Assembly (NCBI RefSeq): GCF_026125825.1
Contig: NZ_JAHCKK010000002.1
Span: 62,001 to 126,000, forward strand
Length of the DNA: 64,000 nucleotides
Origin: Hydrogenophaga sp.
GTDB taxonomy: Bacteria > Pseudomonadota > Gammaproteobacteria > Burkholderiales > Burkholderiaceae_C
Reading direction: 5' to 3'
Shown here piece by piece: positions 16,926 to 27,353 of this stretch. The position numbers and the translations under genes were made by a program. The first letter of the stretch is position 1, and every line of letters begins with the position of its first letter. The notes under the pieces are model-generated. The model was not told the DNA's origin. It saw only the letters and a program-made list of their open reading frames with translations, and ran no database searches.

Positions 16926-17729
16926 TCAGAAACGGGGTTCGCGCTTCTCCAGGAAGGCGCGCACGCCTTCGGCGAAGGCAGGCCGCTCCGCCAGCGCCAT
17001 CTGGCGCTCGCGCTCCAGGGCCACCTGCTGTTCGAAGCTGTGGCGCCCGGACTGCTCGTAGAGCCCGCGCACCTCGTGCACCGCGTGGGCAGGCAGGCAG
17101 GCGAGCCGCTGCGCCAGCCGCAGGCTCTCGGCGGGCAAGTCGGCGTCGTCCACGCAAGCCCAGATCAGCCCCCATTGCGCCGCCTCCTGCGCGCCGAGCC
17201 GGTTGCCCAGCAGCGTCAGTCCGAGCGCGCGGGCGCGGCCCACGGCGCGCGGCAGCGTCCAGCTCGCGCCGAGGTCGGGCACCAGGCCCAGCGCCGGGGC
17301 GAACGGCAGGTAGAAAAACGCGGAGCGCGCCGCGACCACGATGTCGGCCGCCAGCGCCAGGCCCACGCCACCGCCGGCTGCCGCACCATTGACGGCGCAG
17401 ACCACCGGCACGCGCAGCGTGCGCAGTCCCACCACCAGCGGGTTGCCTGCCTCGGCCATCATGTCGCCGATCGCGCGGCCCGCGCTGGTGCTGCCATGGG
17501 CCAGCCGCTCGGGATCGAAGTCCGAGAGCTTCGCCCCCGAGCAGAAGGCCTTGCCGCTGCCGGTGACGATGAGGGCGCGCACCGAGGTGTCCTCGCGCAC
17601 CCGTTCCAGCGCCTGAAGGCAGCCCTGCCGCATGCCCAGGCTGATCGGGTTCATCTGAGCGGCCTCATTCAGGGTCAGGGTGGCGATGCCATCGGCCACG
17701 TCGAACAGCACCGCGGGTGCGCCACTCAT
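16926..17729 (-). CDS. Enoyl-CoA hydratase/isomerase family protein
   Basis: 267 residues, crotonase fold. The first oxyanion-hole segment is GSGKAFCSGAKLSDF and the second VNGAAAGGGVGLALAADIVVA. Where classical hydratases carry the two catalytic glutamates the second site reads LVPDLGASWTLPRAVG (Asp), typical of PaaG/isomerase-like members. Last gene of a minus-strand unit acyl-CoA dehydrogenase, CoA transferase, DUF2889, hydratase, starting behind the operator at 20675-20694. Hydrates or isomerises an unsaturated acyl-CoA; substrate unknown. Confidence 0.88.
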   Translation of the reverse strand: MSGAPAVLFDVADGIATLTLNEAAQMNPISLGMRQGCLQALERVREDTSVRALIVTGSGKAFCSGAKLSDFDPERLAHGSTSAGRAIGDMMAEAGNPLVVGLRTLRVPVVCAVNGAAAGGGVGLALAADIVVAARSAFFYLPFAPALGLVPDLGASWTLPRAVGRARALGLTLLGNRLGAQEAAQWGLIWACVDDADLPAESLRLAQRLACLPAHAVHEVRGLYEQSGRHSFEQQVALERERQMALAERPAFAEGVRAFLEKREPRF

Positions 17730-18295
17730 GGCAGGTCTCCTCCGGCCGGGCCGGTGTACTGGTCAGGGAAATGCAGCCGCACGAACTCGCCATCCCGCTT
17801 AAGCGCATGGCAGCCGCCCAGGGGCGAGTGGCGGTGCTCGGGTGGGTTGCGATCGGTCACGTCGTCCGCGCCGCTCCACAGCATCTGGAACGCGGTGGTG
17901 GCCATGGGCGGCAGCAGCTCGGTCATGTGGGTGCAACCCAGCTCGGCCCGGAACAGGCGCTTGGCCACCAGGATGAAGCCGGGCTGGATGCGCTGCCCGA
18001 CCAGGCGGCCATAGCTCTCGGCGATGGCGCCGCAAACCGCGTGCGGCCCCTCCACGGTGTGCGCCTGCACGCCGTGGATCAGCCGCTCGCGGTCGATGGT
18101 CAGGCACAGCGTCATGTGGTGGATGGGCTGGTCCTGTGCCAGCGACTTTTCTTCCAGCTCGATCGGGAACGGCTTGGTGTCGATCAGCGTGCCCACGATG
18201 TCGAAGAGCCCGTCGCTGCGCTCGAAGCCTTCGCAGCGGATGCGCCGCAGGTGCACCTGGCGGCGCGTCACCGGGGGTGGCGGGGTGTGGGCCAT
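17726..18295 (-). CDS. DUF2889-family protein
   Basis: 189 residues from the ATG at 18295 (MAHTPPPPVTRRQVHLRRIRCEGFERSDG). Features of the family: FDIVGTLIDTKPFPIE, IHHMTLCLTIDRE, and HAVCGAIAESYGRLVGQRIQPGF. Function is unknown; members are recurrently next to CoA-dependent degradation genes for aromatic or cyclic acids, as here. No signal peptide. Overlaps the hydratase gene by 4 nt and starts 1 nt after the CoA-transferase stop, so it is clearly co-translated. Confidence 0.75.
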   Translation of the reverse strand: MAHTPPPPVTRRQVHLRRIRCEGFERSDGLFDIVGTLIDTKPFPIELEEKSLAQDQPIHHMTLCLTIDRERLIHGVQAHTVEGPHAVCGAIAESYGRLVGQRIQPGFILVAKRLFRAELGCTHMTELLPPMATTAFQMLWSGADDVTDRNPPEHRHSPLGGCHALKRDGEFVRLHFPDQYTGPAGGDLP

Positions 18296-18296
18296 C

Positions 18297-19464
18297 TCAG
18301 CTGGGCGCGCCATGCACCACGCCGGCCGCCACCAGCGCGTCGATGGCCTCGTCGCTGCGCCCGAGCCAGCGCAGGATCTCCCGGCTGTCGCGGCCGATGG
18401 GGGGCGCGGCTGGCGGCAGCTCGCTGGGCGTCCGGTCGAAGCGCGGCGCGGGCGCGGGTTGCACCACACCGCCCTGCGCCACGAAGATGCCGCGCGCCCG
18501 GTTGTGCGGGTGTGCGGGCGCCTCGGCCATGCTGAGCACGGGTGCCACACAGGCGTCGCTGCCTTCGAGCAGTTCGCACCAGGCGTCGCGGCTTTTCTGC
18601 AGAAACAGCGCCGCCAGCTTCTCGCGCAGCGCGGGCCACTCGGCGCGCTCCCATTGCTTCGCAAAATGCGGGTCCGTGACACCGCACTTCTCCAGCAGGA
18701 GCCGGTAGAACTGGGGTTCGATGGCGCCGACGGACAGGAAGCGCCCGTCCGCACAAAGGTAGTTGCCGTAGAAGTGTGCCGAGCCGTCGAGGAAGTTGCT
18801 CTCGCGCTCGTTGTGCCAGAAGCCCTTGGCCTGCAGGCCGTACTGCGCGGCCATGAGCACGGCCGCGCCGTCGGCGATGGCGGCATCCACCACCTGGCCC
18901 TGGCCCGAGCGCTGGGCTTCGTAGAGCGCGGCGACCACCCCCAGCGCGAGCAGCATGCCGCCACCACCGTAGTCACCCACCAGGTTCAGCGGCACGGCCG
19001 GCGGCCGCTCGGCCGGGCCCATGGCGTGCACCGCACCCGAGAGCGCGATGTAGTTCAGATCGTGGCCGGCCGCTCTGCGACAGCGGCCCGGTCTGGCCCC
19101 AGCCCGTCATGCGGCCGTAGACCAGCCTCGGGTTGCGCGCCAGGCAGTCCTTGGGCCCGACGCCCAGCTTCTCGGTCACCCCCGGGCGAAAGCCCTCGAT
19201 CAGGATGTCGGCGCGCTCCACCAGCCCGAGCACGGTCTCCACCGCGCCCGGGGCCTTCATGTTGAGCGCGATGGAGCGGCGCCCGCGGTCCACCACGCTG
19301 TCGTTGCGCATCAGCGCGTCGAGTGCGCTGCCGCCACCGGGCGGGGAGATGCGGTCGACCCGGATCACCTCGGCCCCCATGTCGGCCAGCATCATGCCGG
19401 CGAAGGGGCCCGGTCCGATGCCGGCGAGTTCGATGACGGTGACGCCTTGCAGAGGTCCGCTCAT
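18297..19464 (-). pseudogene. CaiB/BaiF (class III) CoA transferase, interrupted by a +1 frameshift
   Basis: Two frames together make one normal 388-residue class III CoA transferase. The N-terminal part (start 19464, [38 protein letters not shown]) runs to [14 protein letters not shown]; the C-terminal part resumes with [23 protein letters not shown] and runs to 18297. The join lies at about 19066-19084, where one extra base is present (CAGAGCGGCCGGCCAC on the coding strand). If real, the gene is inactive; if a sequencing error, the enzyme is intact. Expected role: transfer of CoA from a donor thioester to the pathway acid. It lies 16 nt downstream of the acyl-CoA dehydrogenase gene. Confidence 0.85.
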
Positions 19465-19480
19465 GGTGCCCTGCCCCCGG

Positions 19481-20641
<1,161 letters not shown>

Positions 20642-20674
20642 GGGAAGGGTCTCCAAAGTGTTCTGGCCGCATTA

Positions 20675-20694
20675 TAGTCCGACACGTCGGGTTA
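20675..20694. promoter_or_regulatory. TetR-type operator, site A
   Basis: TAGTCCGACACGTCGGGTTA, one of six copies of a 20-bp palindrome (consensus TAGTCCGWCGCGWCGGNYTA). It lies 34 bp before the acyl-CoA dehydrogenase ATG and 75 bp before the divergent tetR gene. The -10 of the dehydrogenase promoter (TATAAT, 20671-20676, minus strand) overlaps its left end, so binding should block RNA polymerase. Confidence 0.75.
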
Positions 20695-20768
20695 TTTAAA
20701 GCCCTGTGCGCGAGGCGGGCGGGGAAATTCAACGGGGTACACTCTCAGGCCTCTGAGAGGGAACAGAC

Positions 20769-21359
20769 ATGCCACGCGTGCGATCCGACGACTACGACGC
20801 CAAGAGCCAATCCATCATGGACAGCGCCGCCGCGCTTTTTGCGAAGGTGGGTTACCCCAACGCCAAGATGCAGGACATCGCGCAGGCCTGCGGCGCGACC
20901 AAGTCCATGCTGTACCACTACTTCCCGACCAAGGACGATCTGCTCAGCGCGATGCTGACGGAGCACCTGGAACGGGTGATCGCGAGCGTGGATGAGGCGG
21001 TGGCGGGCGAGCGGCCGGTGAAGGAGCGCTTCGCCGCGTTTGTGCAGACGTACGCGCAGAAGTCGGCGCAATCGAGGCGGCGCCACGTCATCGCGATGAA
21101 CGACGTGAAGTTTCTGCCCAAGGCGATGCAGACGCCGCTGCGCCAGCTGGAGAAGAAGGTGACCGACCAGGTGGCCGACCTGCTGCGCGAGGTCAACCCC
21201 GGTCTGGCCGACGGCGTCTACAAGCCCTACGCGATGATGCTGCTGGGCATGCTGAACTGGACCGACTACTGGTACCGCCCCGGCGGCCCGATGAAGTCCG
21301 ACGAGCTGTGCGAGCGCATCACGCGGCTCTTCCTGCTGGGCTTCATGGCCGAGAAGTAG
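20769..21359 (+). CDS. TetR/AcrR-family regulator 1
   Basis: 196 residues; ribosome-binding site GAGAGGGA. N-terminal helix-turn-helix (AKVGYPNAKMQDIAQACGATKSMLYHYFPTKDDLLSAML) and an all-helical ligand domain with NDVKFLP, a motif shared with the two other TetR proteins of the region. Likely repressor responding to an acyl-CoA or the pathway substrate. Divergent from the acyl-CoA dehydrogenase gene across operator site A, so autoregulation is probable. Confidence 0.9.
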   Translation: MPRVRSDDYDAKSQSIMDSAAALFAKVGYPNAKMQDIAQACGATKSMLYHYFPTKDDLLSAMLTEHLERVIASVDEAVAGERPVKERFAAFVQTYAQKSAQSRRRHVIAMNDVKFLPKAMQTPLRQLEKKVTDQVADLLREVNPGLADGVYKPYAMMLLGMLNWTDYWYRPGGPMKSDELCERITRLFLLGFMAEK

Positions 21360-21360
21360 G

Positions 21361-21399
21361 CTTGCGCTGGGACCTCGCGCTGGCACCTCGCGCTGACGG
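21361..21399. repeat. Three imperfect 13-bp tandem repeats
   Basis: CTTGCGCTGGGAC, CTCGCGCTGGCAC and CTCGCGCTGACGG follow one another without gap directly after the tetR stop at 21359. The third unit runs into the left arm of the inverted repeat at 21395. Non-coding; purpose unknown. Confidence 0.55.
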
Positions 21400-21540
21400 G
21401 TGGTGGGGCCCGCGTTCTCCGGCGCTGCTCGCGGCCATGCTCCCGGGCACGCCAAGACCACTTCATCAACACCGCTGTTTCAAGCCGCTTCTGTGGCAAC
21501 CGCGAATCGGCGCCTGCGCCCACGGACCCCACCACCCGTC
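21395..21540. repeat. 146-bp element bounded by 14-bp perfect inverted repeats
   Basis: GACGGGTGGTGGGG at 21395-21408 is repeated in inverse at 21527-21540; similarity continues imperfectly six bases inward (CCCGCG versus TCCGTG). The 118-bp interior has no convincing ORF. It fills most of the 240-bp gap between two convergent genes (tetR and the ABC receptor). It may be a small mobile element, a dispersed intergenic repeat or a structured RNA/terminator; only one copy is in this window. Confidence 0.5.
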
Positions 21541-21599
21541 GAGAGTGCGACCGATTCGATCGCAACGTGAATTCAGGTTACGCCTTGGCCCGCGAGAAA

Positions 21600-22766
21600 T
21601 TACTCGACAGCCTTGTACGTCGAAGCCGCCGGATCCGCTTTCAAGAGAAAGAGCTTGGGCGCCGCCAGGTGGTTGGTGGCCGTGAAACCGATCGGCGTCA
21701 TCGCACCGGTGTCCAGGTTGTTCACCTTGGCCAACTCGGCATTCGTGCAATCCCAGGTCAGCGCCTTGCCGCAACGCCCCATCGCATCGAACAGCGCGCG
21801 CGTGGCCGAGTAGCCGGTGTAGGTGTAGCGGTTCACGCGGCCCATTTCCTCCGGGCTCAGGTGCTTGCTGATCTTGTCGGTGAACGCCTTGCCCTGCGGC
21901 GAGCTCTCCAGGTACACGTAGTCCACCGTGTACACGTTCTCGGCCGCCGCCCCCATCAGCTTCGCACTCGCCGGCACGCGCGACACATAGGTCACCCCCA
22001 CCGGGATCTTGTGGTTGATGCGCTCCAGCTCCTTGACCATCGTCACGTTCTCGCCCAGCACACCGCCGGCCAGCAGAATCTCGGCACCCGCCTGCTTCAC
22101 CTTCAGGATCTCCGAAGAGAAGTCGGTCTGGCCCTTCTTGTAGATCTGGGTCGACACCACCTGCAGCTTCTTGGCCTTGGCCGCGCGCTCGAAACCTTCG
22201 CGCACGTTCTCGCCGTAGTCGTCGTCCTGCGAGATCAGGGCCCACTTCTTGCCCGGATACCGGTCGGCCATGCGGGCGGCCAACTCCTCCACCGCGTTGG
22301 ACATGTCGTAGCCCACCGCGAACACGTTCTTGATGGTGGGCTTGTACAGCCCTTCGTAGGTGGTGATCGGCGCCATCGCCGGCAGGCCAGCCTGCTGGAT
22401 CAGCGGCATCGCCGCCTGGGCCTGCGCCGTGCCGGAGACCGAGGTCAGCGCAAACACCTTGTCGCTGTTGATGAGCTTGCGCACACCCTGGATGGTGCGC
22501 GAGGGCACATAGCCGTCGTCCTCGGAGATCAGGCGCAGCTTGCGGCCGTGGATGCCGCCAGCGGCGTTGGCTTCGGCGATGGCCGCCTTCACGCCCAGGT
22601 TGTGCGCCACGCCCAGCAGCGCGGGCGGGCCGGTCAGCGGCAGGATGTCGCCGAGCACGATCTCGGTGTCGGTCACGCCCTGCTGCTGGGCCTGGGCGCT
22701 GGCGCAGGTGCCGGCCGTCAGCAGCGCGAGCGCCGCGAGTCGGGTGAGGCTGTGCTTTTTCATCAT
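21600..22766 (-). CDS. ABC transporter substrate-binding protein, branched-chain amino acid (LivJ/LivK) type
   Basis: 388 residues; AGGAGACAACACC precedes tandem ATGs at 22766 and 22763. Signal peptide about 26 residues (LAALALLTAGTCASAQA). Mature part begins with VTDTEIVLGDILPLTGPPALLG and has the type I periplasmic-binding fold (Peripla_BP_6). With adjacent permease and ATPase genes it forms a HAAT importer. In this acyl-CoA context the ligand is more likely an aromatic or alicyclic carboxylate than an amino acid. Confidence 0.92.
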   Translation of the reverse strand: MMKKHSLTRLAALALLTAGTCASAQAQQQGVTDTEIVLGDILPLTGPPALLGVAHNLGVKAAIAEANAAGGIHGRKLRLISEDDGYVPSRTIQGVRKLINSDKVFALTSVSGTAQAQAAMPLIQQAGLPAMAPITTYEGLYKPTIKNVFAVGYDMSNAVEELAARMADRYPGKKWALISQDDDYGENVREGFERAAKAKKLQVVSTQIYKKGQTDFSSEILKVKQAGAEILLAGGVLGENVTMVKELERINHKIPVGVTYVSRVPASAKLMGAAAENVYTVDYVYLESSPQGKAFTDKISKHLSPEEMGRVNRYTYTGYSATRALFDAMGRCGKALTWDCTNAELAKVNNLDTGAMTPIGFTATNHLAAPKLFLLKADPAASTYKAVE

Positions 22767-22800
22767 GGTGTTGTCTCCTGTGGTTGGGGTGAGGGGGTCG

Positions 22801-23847
22801 TCAGTAACGCAAGGGCCAGAACACCCAGGTGTGGCGGATGTCGTGCCAGATGCCGCGCAGGCCGCGCGGGTCGAAGCGCAGGAAACCGATGATGGCCAGG
22901 CCGTAGAGCACGCTCTTGACTTCGTGCGCGCTGGTGGTCATCACGTCCTGCAGGCGCCCGCCGAGCAGTTGCACCAGCGAGCTGAAGACCTCGGGGAGTG
23001 TCACGATGAAGACCGTGCCCAGCACCGCGCCCAGCACCGAGCCCAGGCCCCCGACGATGATGATCGCCAGCGCCTCGATCGACAGCAGGAAGGGAAACGC
23101 CTCGACGCTGACGATGCTCAGGTACATGCCCATGATGGCGCCGGCCAGGCCGGTGAGCGCGGCGCTGATCAGGAAGGCCAGCAGCTTGTAGCGCACCAGG
23201 TTGACGCCCATGGTGCGCGCAGCGATGTCGTTGTCCCGCAGCGCCACCAGCGCGCGGCCCAGCACCGAGCGGCGCAGGTTGAGCGTGACCAGCACGGCCA
23301 GCGTGCACATGAGCAGGCAGAACCAGTAGAAGGCACGGTCGCTGGAGAGGTCCAGGCCGAACATCGTCGGGCGCATCACCATGATGCCGCGCCCCGCCCC
23401 GGTGAACTTGCCGCCGGCCAGGATGGCGGTGGCCACGATGTGGCTGAAGGCCAGCGTGGTGATCGCCAGGTACAGCCCGTGCAAGCGAAGCGAAGGCAGG
23501 CCCACCAGCAGCCCGAAGAAGGCCGGCACCACCGCCGCGGCCAGCAGTGCCAGCTCGGGCGGCAGGCCCAGGCGCGTGACGCCGATGGCGTACGAGTACG
23601 CGCCCAGCATCAGGAAGCCCACGTGGCCCAGCGAGATCAGGCCCGCGAACCCGGTGAGGACCGTCAGACCCAGCACCCCGATCAGGGTGAAGAGGATGAT
23701 GGTCACGTGCGAGAGCGCGAAGTTGCCCAGCAGGAACGGGGCCGCCACCAGCGCCGCCATCAGGACCGCGACCCACGCCTTCACCACGGGCGAGTCCGTG
23801 AGGACGACCAGCCCGCTGTAGTGCTCTTTGAAGTATCCGCTGCGCAT
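22801..23847 (-). CDS. livM: Branched-chain-type ABC transporter permease LivM
   Basis: 348 residues, about nine hydrophobic helices (for example VLMAALVAAPFLLGNFALSHVTIILFTLIGVLGL) and the LivM landmark TGFAGLISLGHVGFLMLGAYSYA. Inner-membrane half of the importer. The start overlaps the livH stop; followed 34 nt later by the receptor gene. Confidence 0.92.
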   Translation of the reverse strand: MRSGYFKEHYSGLVVLTDSPVVKAWVAVLMAALVAAPFLLGNFALSHVTIILFTLIGVLGLTVLTGFAGLISLGHVGFLMLGAYSYAIGVTRLGLPPELALLAAAVVPAFFGLLVGLPSLRLHGLYLAITTLAFSHIVATAILAGGKFTGAGRGIMVMRPTMFGLDLSSDRAFYWFCLLMCTLAVLVTLNLRRSVLGRALVALRDNDIAARTMGVNLVRYKLLAFLISAALTGLAGAIMGMYLSIVSVEAFPFLLSIEALAIIIVGGLGSVLGAVLGTVFIVTLPEVFSSLVQLLGGRLQDVMTTSAHEVKSVLYGLAIIGFLRFDPRGLRGIWHDIRHTWVFWPLRY

Positions 23848-24719
23848 CAGACTCTCTCGATTCGTTTTTCGCCAAACAGCCCGAAAGGCCGCACCATGAG
23901 CACCACGAGGATCAGCATGAAGCCCGCGATTTCCTTGAGGGAGCTGGAGAGGTAGCCGCCCGTCATGTTCTCAAGCACGCCGATGATCAGACCGCTCACG
24001 CCCGAGCCCAGCACCGAGTCGAAGCCGCCCAGCACGGTGGCGGGAAAGGCCTTGAGGCCGAGTTCGTAGATGGTGGGTGTGAGGCCGTAGATCACCGCGA
24101 ACAGCGCGCCGGCCAGTCCCGCCAGCGCCGAGGCCGAGGCCCAGGCCACGGCCTGCACCCGCGCGGTGGACACGCCCATGAGGCGCGCCGTCTTTTCGTC
24201 GGCCGCCACGGCGCGCATCGCCACACCGAAGCGGCTGTGGCCCAGGAAGTACCAGAAGCCCGCCACCGCCAGCACCAGGGCCGCCAGCACGCCCAGCTGG
24301 CTCACGCGCAGCCCGATGCCGCCCAGGTTCACCAGCTCGTCCGCGCCCGCCACCTCGAACTTGTGCGGGGAAGCACCCCAGACGATGGTGACGATGGAGC
24401 GCAGCACCACGGCCAGGCCGACCGTGACCAGCACCACCGAGAGCACCGGCTCGCCCAGCATCGGCCGCATGATCAGGCGCTCGCACAGCAGGCCCAGCAC
24501 CGCGCCCACCACGATCGCCAGCGCCACCGTGGCCAGGCTGCCGGTGCCCAGCGAGGTCGCCAGAGACCAGGTGATGTAGGCGCTGAGCATGCCCACCTCG
24601 CCCTGGGCGAAGTTCACGATGCCGGTGGCCTTGTAGATCACGGCAAAGCCCATGGCCACCAGGCCGTAGATCGCGCCCACTGCCAGGCCGGAGACCAGCA
24701 GTTCGATGAAGTAGTTCAT
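23847..24719 (-). CDS. livH: Branched-chain-type ABC transporter permease LivH
   Basis: 290 residues from the ATG at 24719 (MNYFIELLVSGLAVGAIYGLVAMGFAVIYKATG). Eight or so membrane helices, with the IVNFAQGEVGMLSAYI motif of LivH. Its stop overlaps the livM start and its own start overlaps the ligase stop by 4 nt, so it is embedded in one operon with the ligase and the ATPases. Confidence 0.92.
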   Translation of the reverse strand: MNYFIELLVSGLAVGAIYGLVAMGFAVIYKATGIVNFAQGEVGMLSAYITWSLATSLGTGSLATVALAIVVGAVLGLLCERLIMRPMLGEPVLSVVLVTVGLAVVLRSIVTIVWGASPHKFEVAGADELVNLGGIGLRVSQLGVLAALVLAVAGFWYFLGHSRFGVAMRAVAADEKTARLMGVSTARVQAVAWASASALAGLAGALFAVIYGLTPTIYELGLKAFPATVLGGFDSVLGSGVSGLIIGVLENMTGGYLSSSLKEIAGFMLILVVLMVRPFGLFGEKRIERV

Positions 24720-26578
24720 GGCGCGCTCCCATAGATGATCTCGAGCTCGCGAGCGAACTTCTTGTTGATGAGGCCACGGCGCACTTTCTGCGTCGCGGTG
24801 AGCTCGCCGTCGTCGTGGTCGAGCTCCTTTTCCAGCAGCACGAACTTGCGCACGTTCTCCACGCGGGCAAAGCGCGAGTTGACTTCGTCGACCACGCCCT
24901 GCACCAGCTCGATCACCTCGGGCAGCAGGGTGAGCGACTTGTAGGTCGTGTACTGCAGGTCGCGCTCGGCGGCCCAGCGGCCCACGGTGTCGAAGTCGAT
25001 CTGCAGCAGGCCGCCGAGGAACTTGCGGCCCTCGCCCACCACGATGGCTTCGCGGATGTAGGGGCTGTCCTTGATCGCGTTCTCGATCTCCGAGGGCGCG
25101 ATGTTCTTGCCGCCGCTGGTGATGATGATGGCCTTCTTGCGGTCGACCACCGCGATCTCGCCGTCGCCGTGTTTCTCCACGATGTCGCCGGTGGCGATCC
25201 AGCCGTCGGCCGAGAGGATGTCGCCAGTGCCCTTGTCGTCGAACAGGTAGCCCTTGAAGACACCGGGCGAACGCACGAAGACCTCGTTGTCCTCGCCCAG
25301 GCGCCATTCCACGCCTTCCATGGCCGGGCCGCAGCTGCCGCGGATGAAGGGGCGCCCCGGCACCTGCACGAAAGCCAGGCCACCGGCTTCGGTGAGGCCG
25401 TAGCCCTGCCCCACCGGCAGGCCGATGATGTCGAAGAACTTCAGCGTCTCGGGCGAGACCGAGGCACCGCCGCACATCCGGGTGTGCGTGCGGTTGAGCC
25501 CCATGTGGCGCTGCATGTTGCGAAACAGCAGCAGGTACCACAGCCCGAATTCGAGCCGGTCGCTCAGGCGCTGGAGGTGGCCGTGCTCGGCCCGGCGGTC
25601 CGACAGCGCGCGCCCGCGCCGCATGCCCAGGCGGTAGAGCCAGCGCTGCGCGCGCCCGCTGTCTTTCATGCGGAACTCGAAGCCCTGCTGCAGCTTCTCC
25701 CAGATGCGCGGCACGCCCAGGAAGAAGGTGGGGCCGATCTCGCGGATGTTGGTCGCCACGGTGTCCACCGACTCCGCGAAGTTCACGCAACCGCCCGAGA
25801 TCAGGTGCTGCACCGTCGAATAGGTGCGCTCGGCCACGTGGCACAGCGGCAGGTAGCAGACCGATTCGAAGGGCTTGCCCGTCATCTGGCGCGCCACCAT
25901 GTAGGCGTAGGCGCCGTAGACGAAGTTGCGGTGGGTGAGCATCGCGCCCTTGGGCGGCCCGGTGGTGCCGGAGGTGTAGACCAGGATGTTGACGTCGTCG
26001 GGCACCAGGGCATCGATCTGCCCATCCAGGCGTTGCTCGGCCAGCGGGTCCTCGGCCACCAGCTGGTCGCCCAGCTCGAGCAGGTGCTCGAAGGCGTGCG
26101 GGCGGCCGTTTTCGTAGCGGCGCAGGCCTTTCATGTCCACGCAGAAGATGTGCTCCAGGTGCGGCAGGCCAGGGCCTTCGCGCAGGGCGTCGAGCACTTT
26201 GTCGGTCTGCTCCTGGTCGCCCGTCACCGCCAGCCTGGCCTGGCAGTGGCCGGCGATGTACTGCACCTCGGCCCAGGGGTTGGTGGGGTAGATGCCGACC
26301 ACTTGCACGCCGATCATCTGCGCGCCCAGGTCGGCGTAGAACCACTCGGGCACGTCTTCGGCCGCGATGATGATGCGATCGCCGCGCTGCAGGCCGAGCC
26401 GGGTCAGGCCGTGCGCCACGCGGCGCGCGGTCTGGTAGTACTCGAGCCAGGTGCGGCCCTGCCAGATGCCGTGGATCTTCTCGCGCAGCGCCACCTGCGA
26501 GCCGCGCTCGCTGGCCTGCAGGCGCAGCAGGCCGGGCATGGTGGCCTCGCCGCGAATGAGCCGGTCGTGGTCAAGCAT
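24716..26578 (-). CDS. Acyl-CoA synthetase (long-chain AMP-dependent ligase type)
   Basis: 620 residues. ANL-superfamily motifs: YTSGTTGPPKGAMLTHRN (P-loop), QGYGLTEAGG (A5), DGWIATGDIVEKHGDGEIAVVDRKK (A7/A8) and C-terminal LTATQKVRRGLINKKF with the catalytic lysine. Length and the 'GRTWLEYY' beginning fit long-chain/bulky acyl-CoA ligases of the FAA1/FadD15 branch. It lies inside the ABC importer operon, so it probably activates the imported acid to its CoA thioester directly after uptake. Confidence 0.9.
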   Translation of the reverse strand: MLDHDRLIRGEATMPGLLRLQASERGSQVALREKIHGIWQGRTWLEYYQTARRVAHGLTRLGLQRGDRIIIAAEDVPEWFYADLGAQMIGVQVVGIYPTNPWAEVQYIAGHCQARLAVTGDQEQTDKVLDALREGPGLPHLEHIFCVDMKGLRRYENGRPHAFEHLLELGDQLVAEDPLAEQRLDGQIDALVPDDVNILVYTSGTTGPPKGAMLTHRNFVYGAYAYMVARQMTGKPFESVCYLPLCHVAERTYSTVQHLISGGCVNFAESVDTVATNIREIGPTFFLGVPRIWEKLQQGFEFRMKDSGRAQRWLYRLGMRRGRALSDRRAEHGHLQRLSDRLEFGLWYLLLFRNMQRHMGLNRTHTRMCGGASVSPETLKFFDIIGLPVGQGYGLTEAGGLAFVQVPGRPFIRGSCGPAMEGVEWRLGEDNEVFVRSPGVFKGYLFDDKGTGDILSADGWIATGDIVEKHGDGEIAVVDRKKAIIITSGGKNIAPSEIENAIKDSPYIREAIVVGEGRKFLGGLLQIDFDTVGRWAAERDLQYTTYKSLTLLPEVIELVQGVVDEVNSRFARVENVRKFVLLEKELDHDDGELTATQKVRRGLINKKFARELEIIYGSAP

Positions 26579-27353
26579 GTGCCGCCTCCCCGCCCAGGTA
26601 GGCCTGCAGCACCGCCGGGTTGGCGGCCACCTCGGCCGGTGTGCCCTCTGCGATCAGCATGCCGAAGTCCAGCACGTAGACGCGGTCCGACAGGTCCATC
26701 ACCACCTGCATGTCGTGTTCGATCATGAGCACCGAAATCCCGAATTCGTCCCGGATGTCGAGCGTGAAACGCGCGATGTCCTCTTTTTCCTCGCGGTTCA
26801 TGCCCGCGACGATCTCGTCCAGCAGCAACAGGCTGGGCTCGCAGGCCAGGGCCCGCCCGAGCTCCACCCGCTTTTGCTGGCCGTAGGCCAGTTGCGAGAC
26901 CGGCTTGTCGCGCAGTTCCTCGATCTCCAGGAACTCGATGATTTCCTCGACCTTGCGCCGCGCCGCGATCTCCTCGCGCCGGGGCCGGCCCCAGAAGAGC
27001 AGCGACTCCAGCACCGTGTAGTTGAAGTGCACGTGGCGACCGGTGAGCAGGTTCTCCACCACCGTGCCGTGCTTGAACAGCGCCAGGTTCTGGAAGGTGC
27101 GGCCGATGCCGGCGCGCGCGTATTCCGACGAGCGCAGGCGCGCCGTGTCCTGGCCCTGGAAAAACACCTCGCCCGCGCTCAGGCCGAGCACGCCGCTGAT
27201 CAGGTTGAAGGTGGTCGTCTTGCCCGCGCCATTGGGGCCGATCAGGCTGACGATCTCGCCCGGCATCACGCGCAGGCTCACGTTGTTGACCGCGGTCACG
27301 CCGCCGAATTTCTTGGTGGCGCCGCGCACGTCGAGAATGGGTTGTGCGCTCAT
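26571..27353 (-). CDS. livG: Branched-chain-type ABC transporter ATP-binding protein LivG
   Basis: 260 residues from the ATG at 27353 (a GTG nine bases upstream is less likely). Walker A GPNGAGKTT, signature LAYGQQKRVELGRAL, Walker B LLLLDEIVAGMN. The C-terminal extension VYVLDFGMLIAEGTPAEVAANPAVLQAYLGG is typical of LivG. Overlaps livF by 4 nt and the ligase gene by 8 nt. Confidence 0.93.
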   Translation of the reverse strand: MSAQPILDVRGATKKFGGVTAVNNVSLRVMPGEIVSLIGPNGAGKTTTFNLISGVLGLSAGEVFFQGQDTARLRSSEYARAGIGRTFQNLALFKHGTVVENLLTGRHVHFNYTVLESLLFWGRPRREEIAARRKVEEIIEFLEIEELRDKPVSQLAYGQQKRVELGRALACEPSLLLLDEIVAGMNREEKEDIARFTLDIRDEFGISVLMIEHDMQVVMDLSDRVYVLDFGMLIAEGTPAEVAANPAVLQAYLGGEAAHA

